The notes under the pieces are model-generated. The model was not told the DNA's origin and did not search any database. It worked only from the letters and a program-made list of their open reading frames with translations. From Gallionella sp. (GTDB taxonomy: Bacteria; Pseudomonadota; Gammaproteobacteria; Burkholderiales; Gallionellaceae), in assembly GCA_028689145.1 (NCBI GenBank), contig JAQTWT010000009.1, positions 56,219-120,218 on the forward strand: a DNA stretch of 64,000 nucleotides. Direction: 5' to 3'. This document shows, piece after piece, positions 53,123 to 63,389 of this stretch (position 1 is its first letter; every line of letters starts with the position of its first letter). The translations under genes were made by a program, and so were the position numbers.

Positions 53123-55015
53123 ATGTTTGATTTTGTTCATGAGAAAAAGCGTTTGGTGCAGATTGTTTTGGCACTGATCATTTTGCCGTTTGCATTCTGG
53201 GGAGTGGATTCCTATAACAGCTCCGGCAATTCGGCCGAAGTGGTTGCCACAGTGAACGGTGAAAAGATTTCCCGGCAAGAATTCGACGATGAATTGCGCC
53301 AGCAACAGGATAGATTGCGCCAGATGATGGGCGGCAGATTTGACGAGACGATGTTCGACAATCCCGAAATGAAGCGCGCCGTTATGGATAATCTGGTCGC
53401 GCAGCGTTTGCTGATCGAGCGCGCCAAGGCCGCCGGTTTGACAGTCAGCGATGAACAGATCGCGCAGATTATTCTGAGTATTGAAGCGTTCCAGGATAAC
53501 GGTAAATTCGACAGAAAACAGTATGAAGTTGCATTGGCAAGCCGGAATATGTCGCCGTTGATGTTCGAGGCAGACCTGCGGAATAAATTGCTCGCGCAAC
53601 AGCTGCGAGATGCCTATGCGCAAAATGGCTTTGCCGCCAATAGTGTGGTGGATAACATCGTCCGTTTGAGCGAACAGCAACGTGTAATAAGCGTGTCAAA
53701 TATATCGTTCCAGTCTTTTGTCGCACAAAGCAAAGTGGACGAGGCCGGCATCAAAGCGTACTACGATAAGAGCCAGAAAGAATTTCAGAATCCGGAGCAG
53801 GTCAAAGTCGAATATGTGCAGCTCTCCGCAGATAAATTATCCGACAAGATTGAAGCTTCTCCCGAGGAAACGCGCCAATACTACGAGGCGCATCAGGGTG
53901 AATTTGGTACACCGGAGCAACGTCAAGCAGCACATATCCTGATTGCCGCAGCTGCAGCAGCGCCTCAAGCCGAACAGGATGCGGCCAAGGCTAAAGCCGA
54001 GCGAGTGCTGCAACAAGTCAGGCAAAATCCCGCCAAGTTTGCCGAGTTGGCCAAACTGAATTCGCAGGATCCGGGGTCTGCCGCAAATGGCGGTAATCTC
54101 GAGTTTTTTGGCCGCGGCATGATGGTCAAGCCGTTTGAGGAAGCCGCTTTTGCTTTAAAACAGGGTGAAATCAGCGGGTTGGTGAAGTCTGATTTCGGTT
54201 ATCACATCATAAAGCTTGTTGCCGTTAAGCCCGCCAGAGTTTTGTCATTCAATGATATGCGTGCAGATATCGCGAATAAGCTACGCCAGCAAAAAGCGGC
54301 CGACAAATTTGCCGAACTGGCTGAAAAATTCAGCAATACCGTATATGAACAAAGCGACACGTTGCAGCCGGCTGCCGAGTTGGCCGGCGCGAAGATCGAA
54401 CAGAGCGGCTGGCTGGTTAAGGGGGAAGAAGCGGGCGGGCCCTGGACAGGCAAAATGTTACAGGCTGTTTTTAGCGACGAGGTGGTAAAGAATAAACGCA
54501 ACACCGTAGCGGTTGAAGTGGCACCGAATACGCTGGTTGCCGCAAGGATTTTGGAATATAAACCGGCCGCTGTGCGTGCTCTGGCTGAAGTTCAGGATAT
54601 GATCCGCCAGAAATTGTCGCAGCAACAAGCATTGGCAATGGCTGCCAAACAGGGGAAAACGCTGCTGGAGCAATTGCAACAAGGCGATAAGCCGGCATTA
54701 AACTGGATTGCGGCCGAGACCATTACCCGAGCGCAACATGGCTTGCTGGATAAGGAGCTGGTGCAAAAAATATTTCAGGCAAACGCGGCAAAGCTGCCAC
54801 AGTTTGTCGGTGCTGAATCAGCGCAAAATGGTTATGTGCTGGTGCGTGTTGACGCAGTCAAAGATGCAGAAAAGCCCAATGATGCAAAACATGCACGCTA
54901 CGCGCAACAGCTGCGCCAGATGATCGGTGAAGAAATATTACAGGCCTATTTGTCCGATGCAAAACAGCAGGCCAGCATCGAAGTAACATTGCCTGAGACG
55001 GCTGCGCAGCGTTGA
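53123..55015 (+). CDS. ppiD: PpiD-like periplasmic chaperone/peptidyl-prolyl isomerase
   Basis: This 630-residue protein is anchored by one TM segment near the N-terminus ([18 protein letters not shown], ~11-28) followed by a SurA-type N domain ([15 protein letters not shown]). The parvulin domain (~265-360) has RQAAHILI and [20 protein letters not shown]. PpiD helps newly exported proteins fold at the Sec translocon. Position after hupB and tRNAs is conserved in this group. A hairpin follows the stop. Confidence 0.92.
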   Translation: MFDFVHEKKRLVQIVLALIILPFAFWGVDSYNSSGNSAEVVATVNGEKISRQEFDDELRQQQDRLRQMMGGRFDETMFDNPEMKRAVMDNLVAQRLLIERAKAAGLTVSDEQIAQIILSIEAFQDNGKFDRKQYEVALASRNMSPLMFEADLRNKLLAQQLRDAYAQNGFAANSVVDNIVRLSEQQRVISVSNISFQSFVAQSKVDEAGIKAYYDKSQKEFQNPEQVKVEYVQLSADKLSDKIEASPEETRQYYEAHQGEFGTPEQRQAAHILIAAAAAAPQAEQDAAKAKAERVLQQVRQNPAKFAELAKLNSQDPGSAANGGNLEFFGRGMMVKPFEEAAFALKQGEISGLVKSDFGYHIIKLVAVKPARVLSFNDMRADIANKLRQQKAADKFAELAEKFSNTVYEQSDTLQPAAELAGAKIEQSGWLVKGEEAGGPWTGKMLQAVFSDEVVKNKRNTVAVEVAPNTLVAARILEYKPAAVRALAEVQDMIRQKLSQQQALAMAAKQGKTLLEQLQQGDKPALNWIAAETITRAQHGLLDKELVQKIFQANAAKLPQFVGAESAQNGYVLVRVDAVKDAEKPNDAKHARYAQQLRQMIGEEILQAYLSDAKQQASIEVTLPETAAQR

Positions 55016-55049
55016 TGTCATCGCGGGAATTTGTAAAAACTGCGAAAAT

Positions 55050-55079
55050 CCTGCGATGTTCTTTTTTTGTGATCGCAGG
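55050..55079. terminator. Hairpin between convergent ppiD and the radical SAM gene
   Basis: CCTGCGAT / ATCGCAGG enclose a T-rich loop (GTTCTTTTTTTG...). The T-run lies in the loop, so it is not a textbook terminator, but it is the only structure between the two convergent genes. Confidence 0.45.
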
Positions 55080-55128
55080 GTGAGCGGAATCAGACCCTCG
55101 GGCATCGCCGGATGCCTGATGTGCCAAA

Positions 55129-55980
55129 TCAGAAACTGGTTTTAACCGGCAAAAGTTTGCCGATGCGCGCGGCAAAGCCTTGCGCACCTTCTATGGACAA
55201 CGCAGACAAACGCGGCGCTTCCGCTTGCATGGAAGGGCGAGCCAGACCGTAGAGCAGCACGCCTTGCGGTTTGTACCCGCTACGCAGTAGTGCCGATATA
55301 AAACCCAGATAATCCTCTTCATCCTGTTCGCTTGGCGGTTCGCTATCCAGCGCAAACCAGCAGGTTTGCAGCCAGGTCGGGCATAGCGATATTGCCGCCG
55401 CAAGATTTTCACGCACTTTTTCCATGTTAGTAGCGGTGTTGTTGACGAGCTGCATTCCCGTTTCGCTTGCCCGGTCCAGCTTGAACCACACTTCGCCGTT
55501 AAGCATTGCCATCGCACGCAGGCCCTGCTGTACTTCGCTGCGGTGCAGCAGGCTGCCGTTGGTGATCAGCACGGTTTTTACCGTTTCAGGCAGGGCAGTA
55601 TCGCGGCGTACGCGACCGATGAGCTCGATGACTTGGGCAAATTCGGCTGCGCTGGTCGGTTCGCCATTGCCGGACAGCGCGATGTCGTTGATGCGCTGTG
55701 CGCCTTCCGGGACGCTGCTTTGCATGAAATTGCCGTGCAGCAGTTGGTTAATGAAATCGCGCAGTTCGTTTTCCAGAACTTCCAGATCGACCGGAGGGGC
55801 GGTGCCGCGCGTCAGATCGGGAACCTGACAGTAGATACAGCGCCAGTTGCAGGCGTTATTGGTGTTAAGGTTGATGCCGATCGAGACACCGCCGGCACGG
55901 CGCGACACTACCGGATAAACGTAGCGCAAAGCCGCGCTGTCGCGGTCATGATTGACGGTGTTGAGTTTTGTGTTGCTCAC
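55129..55980 (-). CDS. Radical SAM protein of unknown substrate
   Basis: This 283-residue protein has the [4Fe-4S] motif NNACNWRCIYCQ (CxxxCxxC, ~43-54). SAM-binding glycines are in DIALSGNGEPTSAAEF (~98) and the strand VKTVLITNGSLL follows. The C-terminal part contains DEEDYLGFISALL and LLYGLARPSMQ. It resembles COG0731-like small radical SAM proteins whose substrates are mostly unknown. It stands 55 bases after nlpD on the same strand, where rpoS often lies in betaproteobacteria. Confidence 0.82.
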   Translation of the reverse strand: MSNTKLNTVNHDRDSAALRYVYPVVSRRAGGVSIGINLNTNNACNWRCIYCQVPDLTRGTAPPVDLEVLENELRDFINQLLHGNFMQSSVPEGAQRINDIALSGNGEPTSAAEFAQVIELIGRVRRDTALPETVKTVLITNGSLLHRSEVQQGLRAMAMLNGEVWFKLDRASETGMQLVNNTATNMEKVRENLAAAISLCPTWLQTCWFALDSEPPSEQDEEDYLGFISALLRSGYKPQGVLLYGLARPSMQAEAPRLSALSIEGAQGFAARIGKLLPVKTSF

Positions 55981-56035
55981 GGAAATCTCAAAAAACCCGG
56001 AGTTCGCCGGAATGTTTGGTGCGGCGGAAATCCGC

Positions 56036-56950
56036 TCAGGATTTACCGAGCGGCAGAAATTTCGCCGGATCCACCGGCTTGCCTAAACGGCGCACTTCAA
56101 AATGCAGCTTGACTTGATCCGCATCGGTATTGCCCATCTCGGCGATTTTCTGGCCGCGCGCGATGGTTTGCCCCTCTTTCACCAATATCTGGTCGTTATG
56201 CGCATAGGCGCTGAGGTAAGTCTTGTTGTGCTTGATGATGATCAGCTTGCCATAACCGCGCAAGCCGCTGCCGCTATAAACCACCTTGCCGGGGGCGCTG
56301 GCAGTAACCGGCTGCCCCAGCTTGCCGGCAATATCGATACCTTTGCGGTTGGCTGATTCGGAAAATTCGCCGATTAACTTGCCTTTGGCCGGCATGCTCC
56401 ATTCCAGCGTATCATCCTCGCCATTCTCAGCAGTAATATTCTGGGAGGCTACCTTGCTGTCGGGTTTTAGTTCGGGTTTGATTTCCGGCTTTGCAACCGG
56501 AGCGGTGCCGGGTTGCTGAACCTTTTCGATTTGCGCCATGGCGGCATCGGAATAGGCGTACTTCACGACCTTGGGTTGATCCTTGATCAGTGAGTCTGTC
56601 GGCTTACTCACAGGCTGTGCAATCGCGGTTGCGCTGCCGGGGAACAGCCGTATTTCCTGGCCTATGGAGATGACACCGGGATTTTGAATGCCATTCAATT
56701 CGGCCAGTTCGTGGTAATCGAAGCCGTAATTGAAAGCGATGCTGTACAGCGTGTCACCCTTTTGCACGATATGCAGCGGGGGGCGCCAATCATTTTCACG
56801 CGCTGTTTTACTTTGCGGCGTATTGGTTGCAACAGCATTCTTCTTGCCGGTTTCGCCGTGCTCGATAACCGGTGCGCGATGCCCGCTTGACGCGCAACCC
56901 GTCAATACGGCAGCCATGAACGACAGCGCGAAAAGCTTGTGGTGTTTCAT
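56036..56950 (-). CDS. nlpD: NlpD-like lipoprotein, amidase activator
   Basis: The start at 56950 gives [22 protein letters not shown], a lipoprotein signal with lipobox LTGC. A LysM domain follows (HIVQKGDTLYSIAFNYGFDY, ~60-80) and then a LytM/peptidase M23 domain (~200-300). In the LytM site the first zinc ligand is missing (NRKGIDIAG instead of HxGxD), as in E. coli NlpD, so it probably activates the amidase AmiC rather than cutting murein. It overlaps pcm by the ATGA configuration. Confidence 0.92.
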   Translation of the reverse strand: MKHHKLFALSFMAAVLTGCASSGHRAPVIEHGETGKKNAVATNTPQSKTARENDWRPPLHIVQKGDTLYSIAFNYGFDYHELAELNGIQNPGVISIGQEIRLFPGSATAIAQPVSKPTDSLIKDQPKVVKYAYSDAAMAQIEKVQQPGTAPVAKPEIKPELKPDSKVASQNITAENGEDDTLEWSMPAKGKLIGEFSESANRKGIDIAGKLGQPVTASAPGKVVYSGSGLRGYGKLIIIKHNKTYLSAYAHNDQILVKEGQTIARGQKIAEMGNTDADQVKLHFEVRRLGKPVDPAKFLPLGKS

Positions 56951-57612
56951 GTCTTCCCCATCAATAGCGGTACGAATTTGACCGGTTCGAGTTTGGTTTC
57001 GCGGAAGCCTTGCGCATCGCGTTCGACCAGATACAGCCATTGTTCCTGCGCCCCAACCGGCAAGACCATTCTACCACCGACCGCCAACTGTTCCCGCAGC
57101 GCAGCCGACAGTGTGGGTGCCGCGGCAGCCATGATGATGCCGTCGAATGGCGCAGCCTCTGGCAATCCGGCACTGCCGTCCGCATAACGCACGTTGACAT
57201 TGCGCAGCTTCAGGTCGCGCAGTTGCTTTCTGGCGCGTTCATACAGGGGCTGAATGCGCTCCATGGTATAGACCTCCGGGAACACCTGCGCCAGTACCGC
57301 AGCCTGATAGCCGCAGCCGGTGCCGATTTCCAGCACGCGCTTGATCGGATGATCGGCGGCGGAGGCACGCAGCACTTCGATCATGCGCGCCACAATGTAA
57401 GGCTGTGAGATGGTTTGATTGAAATTGATCGGCAGCGACACGTCGTCGTATGCGCGGCTCGCCAATGCCTCGTCGACAAACAAATGGCGCGGCACTTCGA
57501 ACATCGCCGCCAGCACCGATTCGTCCTTGATACCCTGTTCGCGCAGGCGCTCGATCATGCGCAAACGGGTGCGCTGCGAGGTCATGCCGATGCCGTTAAG
57601 ACGTGTACTCAT
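56947..57612 (-). CDS. pcm: Protein-L-isoaspartate O-methyltransferase
   Basis: This 221-residue SAM-dependent enzyme repairs isoaspartyl residues in aged proteins. Motifs: [19 protein letters not shown] (~63-81), [17 protein letters not shown] (SAM loop, ~93), [13 protein letters not shown] and [11 protein letters not shown]. It overlaps surE upstream and nlpD downstream by ATGA junctions, so the three are translated together. Confidence 0.95.
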   Translation of the reverse strand: MSTRLNGIGMTSQRTRLRMIERLREQGIKDESVLAAMFEVPRHLFVDEALASRAYDDVSLPINFNQTISQPYIVARMIEVLRASAADHPIKRVLEIGTGCGYQAAVLAQVFPEVYTMERIQPLYERARKQLRDLKLRNVNVRYADGSAGLPEAAPFDGIIMAAAAPTLSAALREQLAVGGRMVLPVGAQEQWLYLVERDAQGFRETKLEPVKFVPLLMGKT

Positions 57613-58352
57613 TGCGCCAGCCAGTCGCGCACCGCATCGAGCTGATTGTATTGTGTGAGATCAATCTGCAGTGGGGTGAGCGAAACGCGCTGCTGTGCCA
57701 ACGCGTGAAAATCCGTGCCTTCGCCGGCATCCTGCGCCTTGCCGGCCGCGCCCACCCAGTACACGGTTTCGCCGTGCGGGTTGCTGGCTTTAACCACCGG
57801 TTCGGCCTTGTGCCGTTTGCCGAGACGCGTCACCACCGTGCCTTGCAATTGGTCGTGCGGCACATCCGGCACGTTCACGTTAAGCAACCAGGGATGGCTG
57901 TGTTTCTGAGCGGCAAAACGCTGCACCAAGCCGGCGGCAACTTTCGCGGCAGTTTCGTAATGGGCGAGTTCCTTGCCCGCCAACGAAACCGCAATGGAGG
58001 GGATGCCGAGCAGGAATCCTTCGGTGGCCGCCGCCACTGTGCCGGAATAGACGGTGTCGTCGCCCATATTTGCTCCCGCATTAATGCCGGATACCACCAT
58101 GTCCGGCTGCTGGTCCAGCATGCCTGTGACCGCGAGATGCACGCAGTCGGTCGGTGTGCCGTTGACGTAGTAAAAGCCGTTTGCGGCGCGGCTCAGTTTG
58201 AGCGGGCGATCCAGCGTGAGGGAATTGCTCGCGCCGCTGCGGTCGCGCTCCGGCGCGACCACCACTATGTCGGCGACGCGGGAAAGATGTTCGGCGAGAC
58301 ACGCCAGGCCCGGAGCGAAATAACCGTCGTCATTGCTGATCAGGATGCGCAT
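57609..58352 (-). CDS. surE: 5'-nucleotidase SurE
   Basis: This 247-residue metal-dependent phosphatase acts on nucleoside 5'-monophosphates. It begins [15 protein letters not shown] with the metal aspartates of the NDDG motif; [15 protein letters not shown] (~34) and [20 protein letters not shown] (~87) complete the site. It is the first gene of surE-pcm-nlpD. No clear ribosome binding site is visible. Confidence 0.95.
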   Translation of the reverse strand: MRILISNDDGYFAPGLACLAEHLSRVADIVVVAPERDRSGASNSLTLDRPLKLSRAANGFYYVNGTPTDCVHLAVTGMLDQQPDMVVSGINAGANMGDDTVYSGTVAAATEGFLLGIPSIAVSLAGKELAHYETAAKVAAGLVQRFAAQKHSHPWLLNVNVPDVPHDQLQGTVVTRLGKRHKAEPVVKASNPHGETVYWVGAAGKAQDAGEGTDFHALAQQRVSLTPLQIDLTQYNQLDAVRDWLAQ

Positions 58353-58422
58353 CTGCTGAAAGGATGAGGTTGAAAATGGATTTTTCGAAGTTGTAGATAT
58401 ATACAGGGGCTCTCAATATTAC

Positions 58423-58500
<78 letters not shown>

Positions 58501-58575
58501 GGGCGCGGATTATAGCAGAGCGGCATGAATGATGAAGTATTTTTACACGCCGGAAGATTTTTTATTGCGGAATTT

Positions 58576-59121
58576 CTACTGATTAGTTGAACGCTGCTTT
58601 CTGGTTCGCCAGCGCAGCACAACCACGATGCGCCATAGCACGCGCATGGCAAAATATCCGGTTATAGCCAGACATATTGCGAGCAGCGGCAATCCGATCA
58701 GGAACGGCTTGCCGAGCGCAACCAGCCAATGAGCCAGCTCGTTTGTCCAGTTGCCCCATTGCATTTCCGGAAAACTCAGATTCGCCACGGCAGTACCTTG
58801 CCGCGCACCGATAATCTGTGCGCCCAGTTCATACGCCAGCGCGTAGAGCGGTACGATGGTCAGCGGATTGGAGTAGAGCGTGGTAATGACTGCTACCGGC
58901 AGGTTCACGCGCAACAATACCGCACACAGCGCCGCGCACAGCATCTGTAACGGTCCGGGAATCAAACCGCAGAATAATCCTACCGCCACGCCGCCTGCGG
59001 CCGAACGGCGATGCACATGCCACAGGTTCGGATTGTGCAACCAGCCGCCAAACGGCTTCATAAAACGGCTTTGCACTACGGTTGCATGATCGGGCAAATA
59101 CTTGCGGATAAATTTACGCAT
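58576..59121 (-). CDS. DUF2062 membrane protein
   Basis: This 181-residue protein has about four hydrophobic segments. The conserved pattern VAVGLFCGLIPGPLQML (~46-62) and YSNPLTIVPLYALAYELG (~83-100) is typical of DUF2062, found in many proteobacteria and of unknown function. It is divergent from comEC, with starts about 34 bases apart, so the two may share regulation. Confidence 0.82.
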   Translation of the reverse strand: MRKFIRKYLPDHATVVQSRFMKPFGGWLHNPNLWHVHRRSAAGGVAVGLFCGLIPGPLQMLCAALCAVLLRVNLPVAVITTLYSNPLTIVPLYALAYELGAQIIGARQGTAVANLSFPEMQWGNWTNELAHWLVALGKPFLIGLPLLAICLAITGYFAMRVLWRIVVVLRWRTRKQRSTNQ

Positions 59122-59154
59122 GACGGCATTCTAGCCGTACGTTACCCTGTCCGC

Positions 59155-61578
59155 ATGGTTCTCTTCACAGTCTACTTTACCTTGGGCGTTTGGTTGCTGC
59201 AACAACAGCCCGTATTGCCGGATTTTCTCTGGGCAGGGCTGCTGATCGGCCTCCCTATTATTCTCGTTTCTTCACGTATCCTCCGGTGCAATCGGTTTAA
59301 CCGTCTTGTCTACATATTGCTTATCGCAGTTTTCGCCTGCGGACTCGGTTTTTATCACGCCGCATGGCAGGCCGATCAGCGTCTCGGCATCAGACTGCCG
59401 GATGAATGGCAGGGGCGCGACATCGAAGTGGTCGGAGTGGTCGCCGAGCTGCCGCGCAACCATGAGAACGGTATGCGTTTCAGTTTCGATGTCGAAAAAA
59501 TCCTTACACCCCAGGCCAGCGTGCCGCGACATGTTTACCTAGGCACTTACTTCGACAAGCAGGCTAAACCGCTCGGGCTAAGAGCGGGCGAACGCTGGCA
59601 GCTCACATTGCGTCTCAAGCAGCCGCATGGCAGCAGCAATCCGCACGGTTTCGATTTCGAGAGATGGGCGCTGGAAAACAATCTGCGCGCGGTCGGCTAT
59701 GTGCACAACAAAGGTAACAATTTCCGCCTCGATGCGTTGGCCGGTGGTTTGTTCTATCGCATCGAGTCATGGCGTGAAACGGTGCGCGACAAATTCAACG
59801 CCACGCTCGGCAGTGCACCCTACACAGGTGTGTTGAGCGCGCTGGCTATTGGTGACCAGAGCAGCATTCCGGCAGCACAGTGGCAGGTATTCACGCGTAC
59901 CGGCGTGAATCACCTGATGAGTATCTCGGGGTTGCATATCACCATGCTTGCCAGTTTCGGCTTTGCGTTCACTTACTGGCTATGGCGGCGCAGCACATGG
60001 CTCACGCTGCGCTTGCCGGCACGCAAAGCTGCCGCGCTGGCCGCATTGCTGGTGGCGCTGGGTTACGCGCTGCTGTCCGGTTTCGCCGTTCCGGCACAGC
60101 GCACCGTGTACATGGTCGGTGCAGTCGCCGTTGCTTTGTGGCTGAACCGTAATTTTTCGCTCGGCCAGATACTTAGCATCGCGCTGCTTGGCGTGCTCAT
60201 CCCTGATCCGTGGGCAGTCACGTCGCCGGGATTCTGGTTATCGTTCGGTGCAGTGGCGATTATCCTGTATGTAACCGCGTATCGTATCGGGGGAAGTCAG
60301 CAGTTGTTGCTAGTCAGCGGCGGGATTTCAGGGCAGCGGCTATGGCGCAGTTTATGGATGTTGGACGAGTACATTACGGTGCAGTGGGCGATGACCATCG
60401 GCTTGATTCCGCTGCTGCTGGCGTTATTCCAGCAGGTGTCGCTAGTTTCGCCGCTTGCCAATGCATTTGCGATTCCGCTGGTGAGTCTGGTCGTCGTGCC
60501 GCTGGCCATGCTTGGTGCAGTGTTGCCGCTGGACATGCCGCTGTGGTTGGCGCATATCGTGATGGACTGGACGGCAGTTTTGCTGGAATGGTTAAGCGCC
60601 TTGCCGCAGGCGGTGTTGGCACAGCATGCGCCGCCCGCATGGAGCATTGCCGTCGGCATGCTGGGTGTGTTGTGGTTGCTGTTACCGCGCGGATTTCCGG
60701 CGCGTTGGCTGGGTTTTCTGTTAATGCTGCCGATGTTTCTGAATACCCCAGAGCCGCCCGCACATGGTACGCTGCGCTTGATCATTTTTGATGTCGGGCA
60801 GGGGCTGTCCGTCGCTGCGCAAACCCGTCAGCATGCTTTACTCTACGATACCGGGCCGGATTTCAGCGGCGATGCCGACAGCGGCAATCGCATACTGGTT
60901 CCGTCGTTACGCGCGATGGGCATCGCGCAACTGGACGGTTTAATGCTCACGCACGACGACACCGATCATACCGGCGGCGCGCTTTCGGTGATGCAGGCCA
61001 TGCCTGTCGGCTGGCTCTCATCTTCATTGCCGCCGCAAAGTCCGATTTTGTTGCAGGCAGCTAACCTGCGGCGTTGCAGCGATGGGCAGAGCTGGGATTG
61101 GGATGGTGTGCATTTCGAACTGCTGCATCCGTCACCTGATAGCTATGCACAGGAGAAAACCAGTAAAAATAACCGCGGTTGCGTGTTGCGAATCAGCGCG
61201 GGCGACCAACATATTTTGCTGGCTACCGATATCGAGAAGGATTCAGAACAACGGCTGCTCAGGGAGCATGCAGGCAAGTTACCGGCTACCTTGCTGGTGG
61301 TGCCGCACCACGGCAGCAAGACTTCATCCGTGCAACCCTTCGTGGATGCAGTGCATCCGCGCTATGCCGTGTTCACTGCTGGTTACCGCAACCGCTTCGG
61401 TCATCCCAAGGAAGAGGTAGTCGAACGTTATCGCGCGGCAGGTAGTGAATTATTGCGCTCAGACGAGGATGGTGCGATTCTTGTAGAAATGGATGAGCGG
61501 CATTTTACCGTCGAGCGTTATCGGAATATCCATGCGCGGTATTGGCATCACTCAGGTGTTGTAAAGGTCGGTAAATAG
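59155..61578 (+). CDS. comEC: ComEC/Rec2 DNA uptake channel
   Basis: The start at 59155 is chosen because the longer frame would overlap the divergent DUF2062 gene. The 807-residue protein has N-terminal TMs, an OB/DUF4131 domain (~60-200), the Competence domain (~220-500) with GVNHLMSISGLHITMLASFG, and a C-terminal metallo-beta-lactamase domain (~530-780) with MLTHDDTDHTGGAL and VPHHGSKTSS. ComEC carries single-stranded DNA across the inner membrane during transformation. Length and domains are complete. Confidence 0.93.
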   Translation: MVLFTVYFTLGVWLLQQQPVLPDFLWAGLLIGLPIILVSSRILRCNRFNRLVYILLIAVFACGLGFYHAAWQADQRLGIRLPDEWQGRDIEVVGVVAELPRNHENGMRFSFDVEKILTPQASVPRHVYLGTYFDKQAKPLGLRAGERWQLTLRLKQPHGSSNPHGFDFERWALENNLRAVGYVHNKGNNFRLDALAGGLFYRIESWRETVRDKFNATLGSAPYTGVLSALAIGDQSSIPAAQWQVFTRTGVNHLMSISGLHITMLASFGFAFTYWLWRRSTWLTLRLPARKAAALAALLVALGYALLSGFAVPAQRTVYMVGAVAVALWLNRNFSLGQILSIALLGVLIPDPWAVTSPGFWLSFGAVAIILYVTAYRIGGSQQLLLVSGGISGQRLWRSLWMLDEYITVQWAMTIGLIPLLLALFQQVSLVSPLANAFAIPLVSLVVVPLAMLGAVLPLDMPLWLAHIVMDWTAVLLEWLSALPQAVLAQHAPPAWSIAVGMLGVLWLLLPRGFPARWLGFLLMLPMFLNTPEPPAHGTLRLIIFDVGQGLSVAAQTRQHALLYDTGPDFSGDADSGNRILVPSLRAMGIAQLDGLMLTHDDTDHTGGALSVMQAMPVGWLSSSLPPQSPILLQAANLRRCSDGQSWDWDGVHFELLHPSPDSYAQEKTSKNNRGCVLRISAGDQHILLATDIEKDSEQRLLREHAGKLPATLLVVPHHGSKTSSVQPFVDAVHPRYAVFTAGYRNRFGHPKEEVVERYRAAGSELLRSDEDGAILVEMDERHFTVERYRNIHARYWHHSGVVKVGK

Positions 61579-62002
61579 CCTCTTTTTTTGATTGTACATA
61601 GCATCTTGAACGCATTCTTTGCAACCGTTCCGAGCGGCAAATGAACAGTCTTGGCTATTATTTGAAGTTATAATCGAATAGCTTTTGATCAACCATTTGG
61701 TTGAGGCGCACTATGGATTTTGGTCAATCAGCGCATTTTAATGCGCGCAATGATCAGCGCTCACTCGATTGTTTGCGGTATCGTCTAGGCGATGCTTCGC
61801 AAAGGAGTGGAACTTAATCAGGGGGAGCAGGTATGCGGTCTCGTAGATGGCATGGACAAGGAATTCGGTAGCGATCTGGATAGTGGCTTGACGGCGAGAT
61901 CCACTATGTGGATGGCGGCTTTAACGCTACCTCGCTGGGTGCTACTGAAGCATAATCCAGTCAGCGGCTAAATCTTGTTTGTTCTGAAAATGGAGGTCTG
62001 TG
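61579..62002. other. Gap with a fabI remnant
   Basis: These 424 bases lie between comEC and the DUF4124 gene. The last third holds a degraded fabI C-terminus (61870-61955). The first part is AT-rich with no clear gene. GGAGG at 61992-61996 is the ribosome binding site of the next gene. Confidence 0.55.
61870..61955 (+). pseudogene. fabI: C-terminal remnant of enoyl-ACP reductase
   Basis: One frame reads SDLDSGLT; after a one-base deletion near 61893 the next frame reads EIHYVDGGFNATSLG and ends in a TAA stop. This matches the FabI C-terminus (SDLASGVTGEI...VDGGFN). Only about 27 codons remain. Confidence 0.7.
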
Positions 62003-62476
62003 ATGAAAAAGTTACTGCTGATTTTGCTGGTTTTGACCAGTGCAAATGCTGTTGCCGGACTCAATAAATGGGTAGATGCAAACGGCAAAGTCCATTATTC
62101 CGACCAGACACCTCCCTCAAATGTAAAAGCAACAATGCTGCGCTCGAAGGCGTTTACCGATCCCCCTTTGAGTGCAGGTAGTGTGGGCGCTTCGGGCGTG
62201 AAAGGCGACCAAAAATCTATTGCGGACTCTGACGCGGAATTCCAAAAAGCAAAGCAGGTCAAGAAGGAGGCTGCAGAAAAAGCAGCCCAGGAGCAGCTCA
62301 GGGCGGAAGCAAATAAAGCCAAGTGTGCAGCCTTGCAACAAAGTATTCTGGCTCTGGAATCCGGGGTGCGCCTTTCGGTATTCTCCGCCAACGGCGAGCG
62401 CACTTATATGGATGACGCGCAACGCCAACAGGATATTGCCAAGGCGCGGCAGGAATTAAATACCCACTGTAATTGA
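62003..62476 (+). CDS. DUF4124 periplasmic protein
   Basis: This 157-residue protein has a signal peptide (MKKLLLILLVLTSANAVAG) followed at once by the DUF4124 motif LNKWVDANGKVHYSDQTPP (~21-39). A helical Lys/Ala/Glu-rich middle (~75-105) and a short C-terminal region with two cysteines (Cys near 109 and the penultimate residue) follow. DUF4124 proteins are exported small proteins of unknown role in beta- and gammaproteobacteria. GGAGG lies 6 bases before the ATG. Confidence 0.85.
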   Translation: MKKLLLILLVLTSANAVAGLNKWVDANGKVHYSDQTPPSNVKATMLRSKAFTDPPLSAGSVGASGVKGDQKSIADSDAEFQKAKQVKKEAAEKAAQEQLRAEANKAKCAALQQSILALESGVRLSVFSANGERTYMDDAQRQQDIAKARQELNTHCN

Positions 62477-62506
62477 TTTGCGGTGCGGAAGGATAAACCG
62501 GAGTTT

Positions 62507-63292
62507 TTAGAAAGATGCGACGCTGGCGTAAGCAGTGATAGCATTGCTTGCCGTATAGCTGCCGGTCGCTTGAAATATGGTCGGTGGCTGTGGACTTTGT
62601 GGTGTAGCTAGATAGCTTTGCACAGTGTTGCGTGCATTTTCGAGTTCGCTGACGCGGGTTCCCAGATCATTTACTTTCTTGCCGATGCTGCTGTTATCGG
62701 CAAGCAACTTATCCGCTGTCTGCGTGACGCGACCGGACAGCTCTGAAATCGTCGACAACGCGCCCTGCGGATTATCCTGAAATGATTTTGACAGTTGCTG
62801 CTGGTTGATGGCGAATTTTCCGTTTGCCTGTTGCGAGACCCCTAATCCTTGCAAAGAAGAAAGCGCATTTTCTTTGGGGCCTGCCACGGCCTTGCGAATC
62901 TCGTCAAGAGCCTGACTGGCACGGTTGTCGCCGTTGAGCGCGCCTTTCTTCGAGGTCACATTGCTGACTGTCTGGTTAATCGAATTAAACGACTGAACAA
63001 ATGCCTGCACCACTCCCTTGAAGTCCGCAAAAGTGGGGGGCTGGCTGATATTTTTAAGCGCGCGCGCTTTGTCCTGTATATCCGCCAAGGAAGACTTGAC
63101 CTGACCGTACGCGCTGAGCTGTGTGACCGTGCTGGCTTCGATGCGCTGCAGAGCGGCAACAGGATTCAGCGTGATGGCATTGAGCGGAGACTGCTGTGTA
63201 ACGAGAGAACTCTGCGACACGGCATCAGCCTGCGCCTGATTGGTATAGGAGCTGATGGCTGTTGATATCGGATAGTTGATCGAGATGACCAT
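62507..63292 (-). CDS. Flagellar cap-like (FliD C-domain-like) protein
   Basis: This 261-residue protein is Ser/Gln/Asn-rich, with no Cys or signal peptide. Residues ~85-215 resemble the FliD C-terminal domain: FVQSFNSINQTVSNVTSKKG, ALNGDNRASQALDEIRKAV, then LGVSQQANGKFAINQQQLSK and DNPQGALSTI. The helical ends are compatible with a flagellar or secreted filament-type protein. True FliD is usually 400-700 residues, so this is a short relative. No flagellar genes are nearby. It is convergent with the DUF4124 gene. Confidence 0.6.
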   Translation of the reverse strand: MVISINYPISTAISSYTNQAQADAVSQSSLVTQQSPLNAITLNPVAALQRIEASTVTQLSAYGQVKSSLADIQDKARALKNISQPPTFADFKGVVQAFVQSFNSINQTVSNVTSKKGALNGDNRASQALDEIRKAVAGPKENALSSLQGLGVSQQANGKFAINQQQLSKSFQDNPQGALSTISELSGRVTQTADKLLADNSSIGKKVNDLGTRVSELENARNTVQSYLATPQSPQPPTIFQATGSYTASNAITAYASVASF

Positions 63293-63389
63293 GATGCTTA
63301 TCGCTTCCTTCTCTGAAGGGTGTTGTTAATCTACACTTTTATTTAATAAAAGTCAATAGTTATAATGGGTTGCGGATAATTCACTGAGG

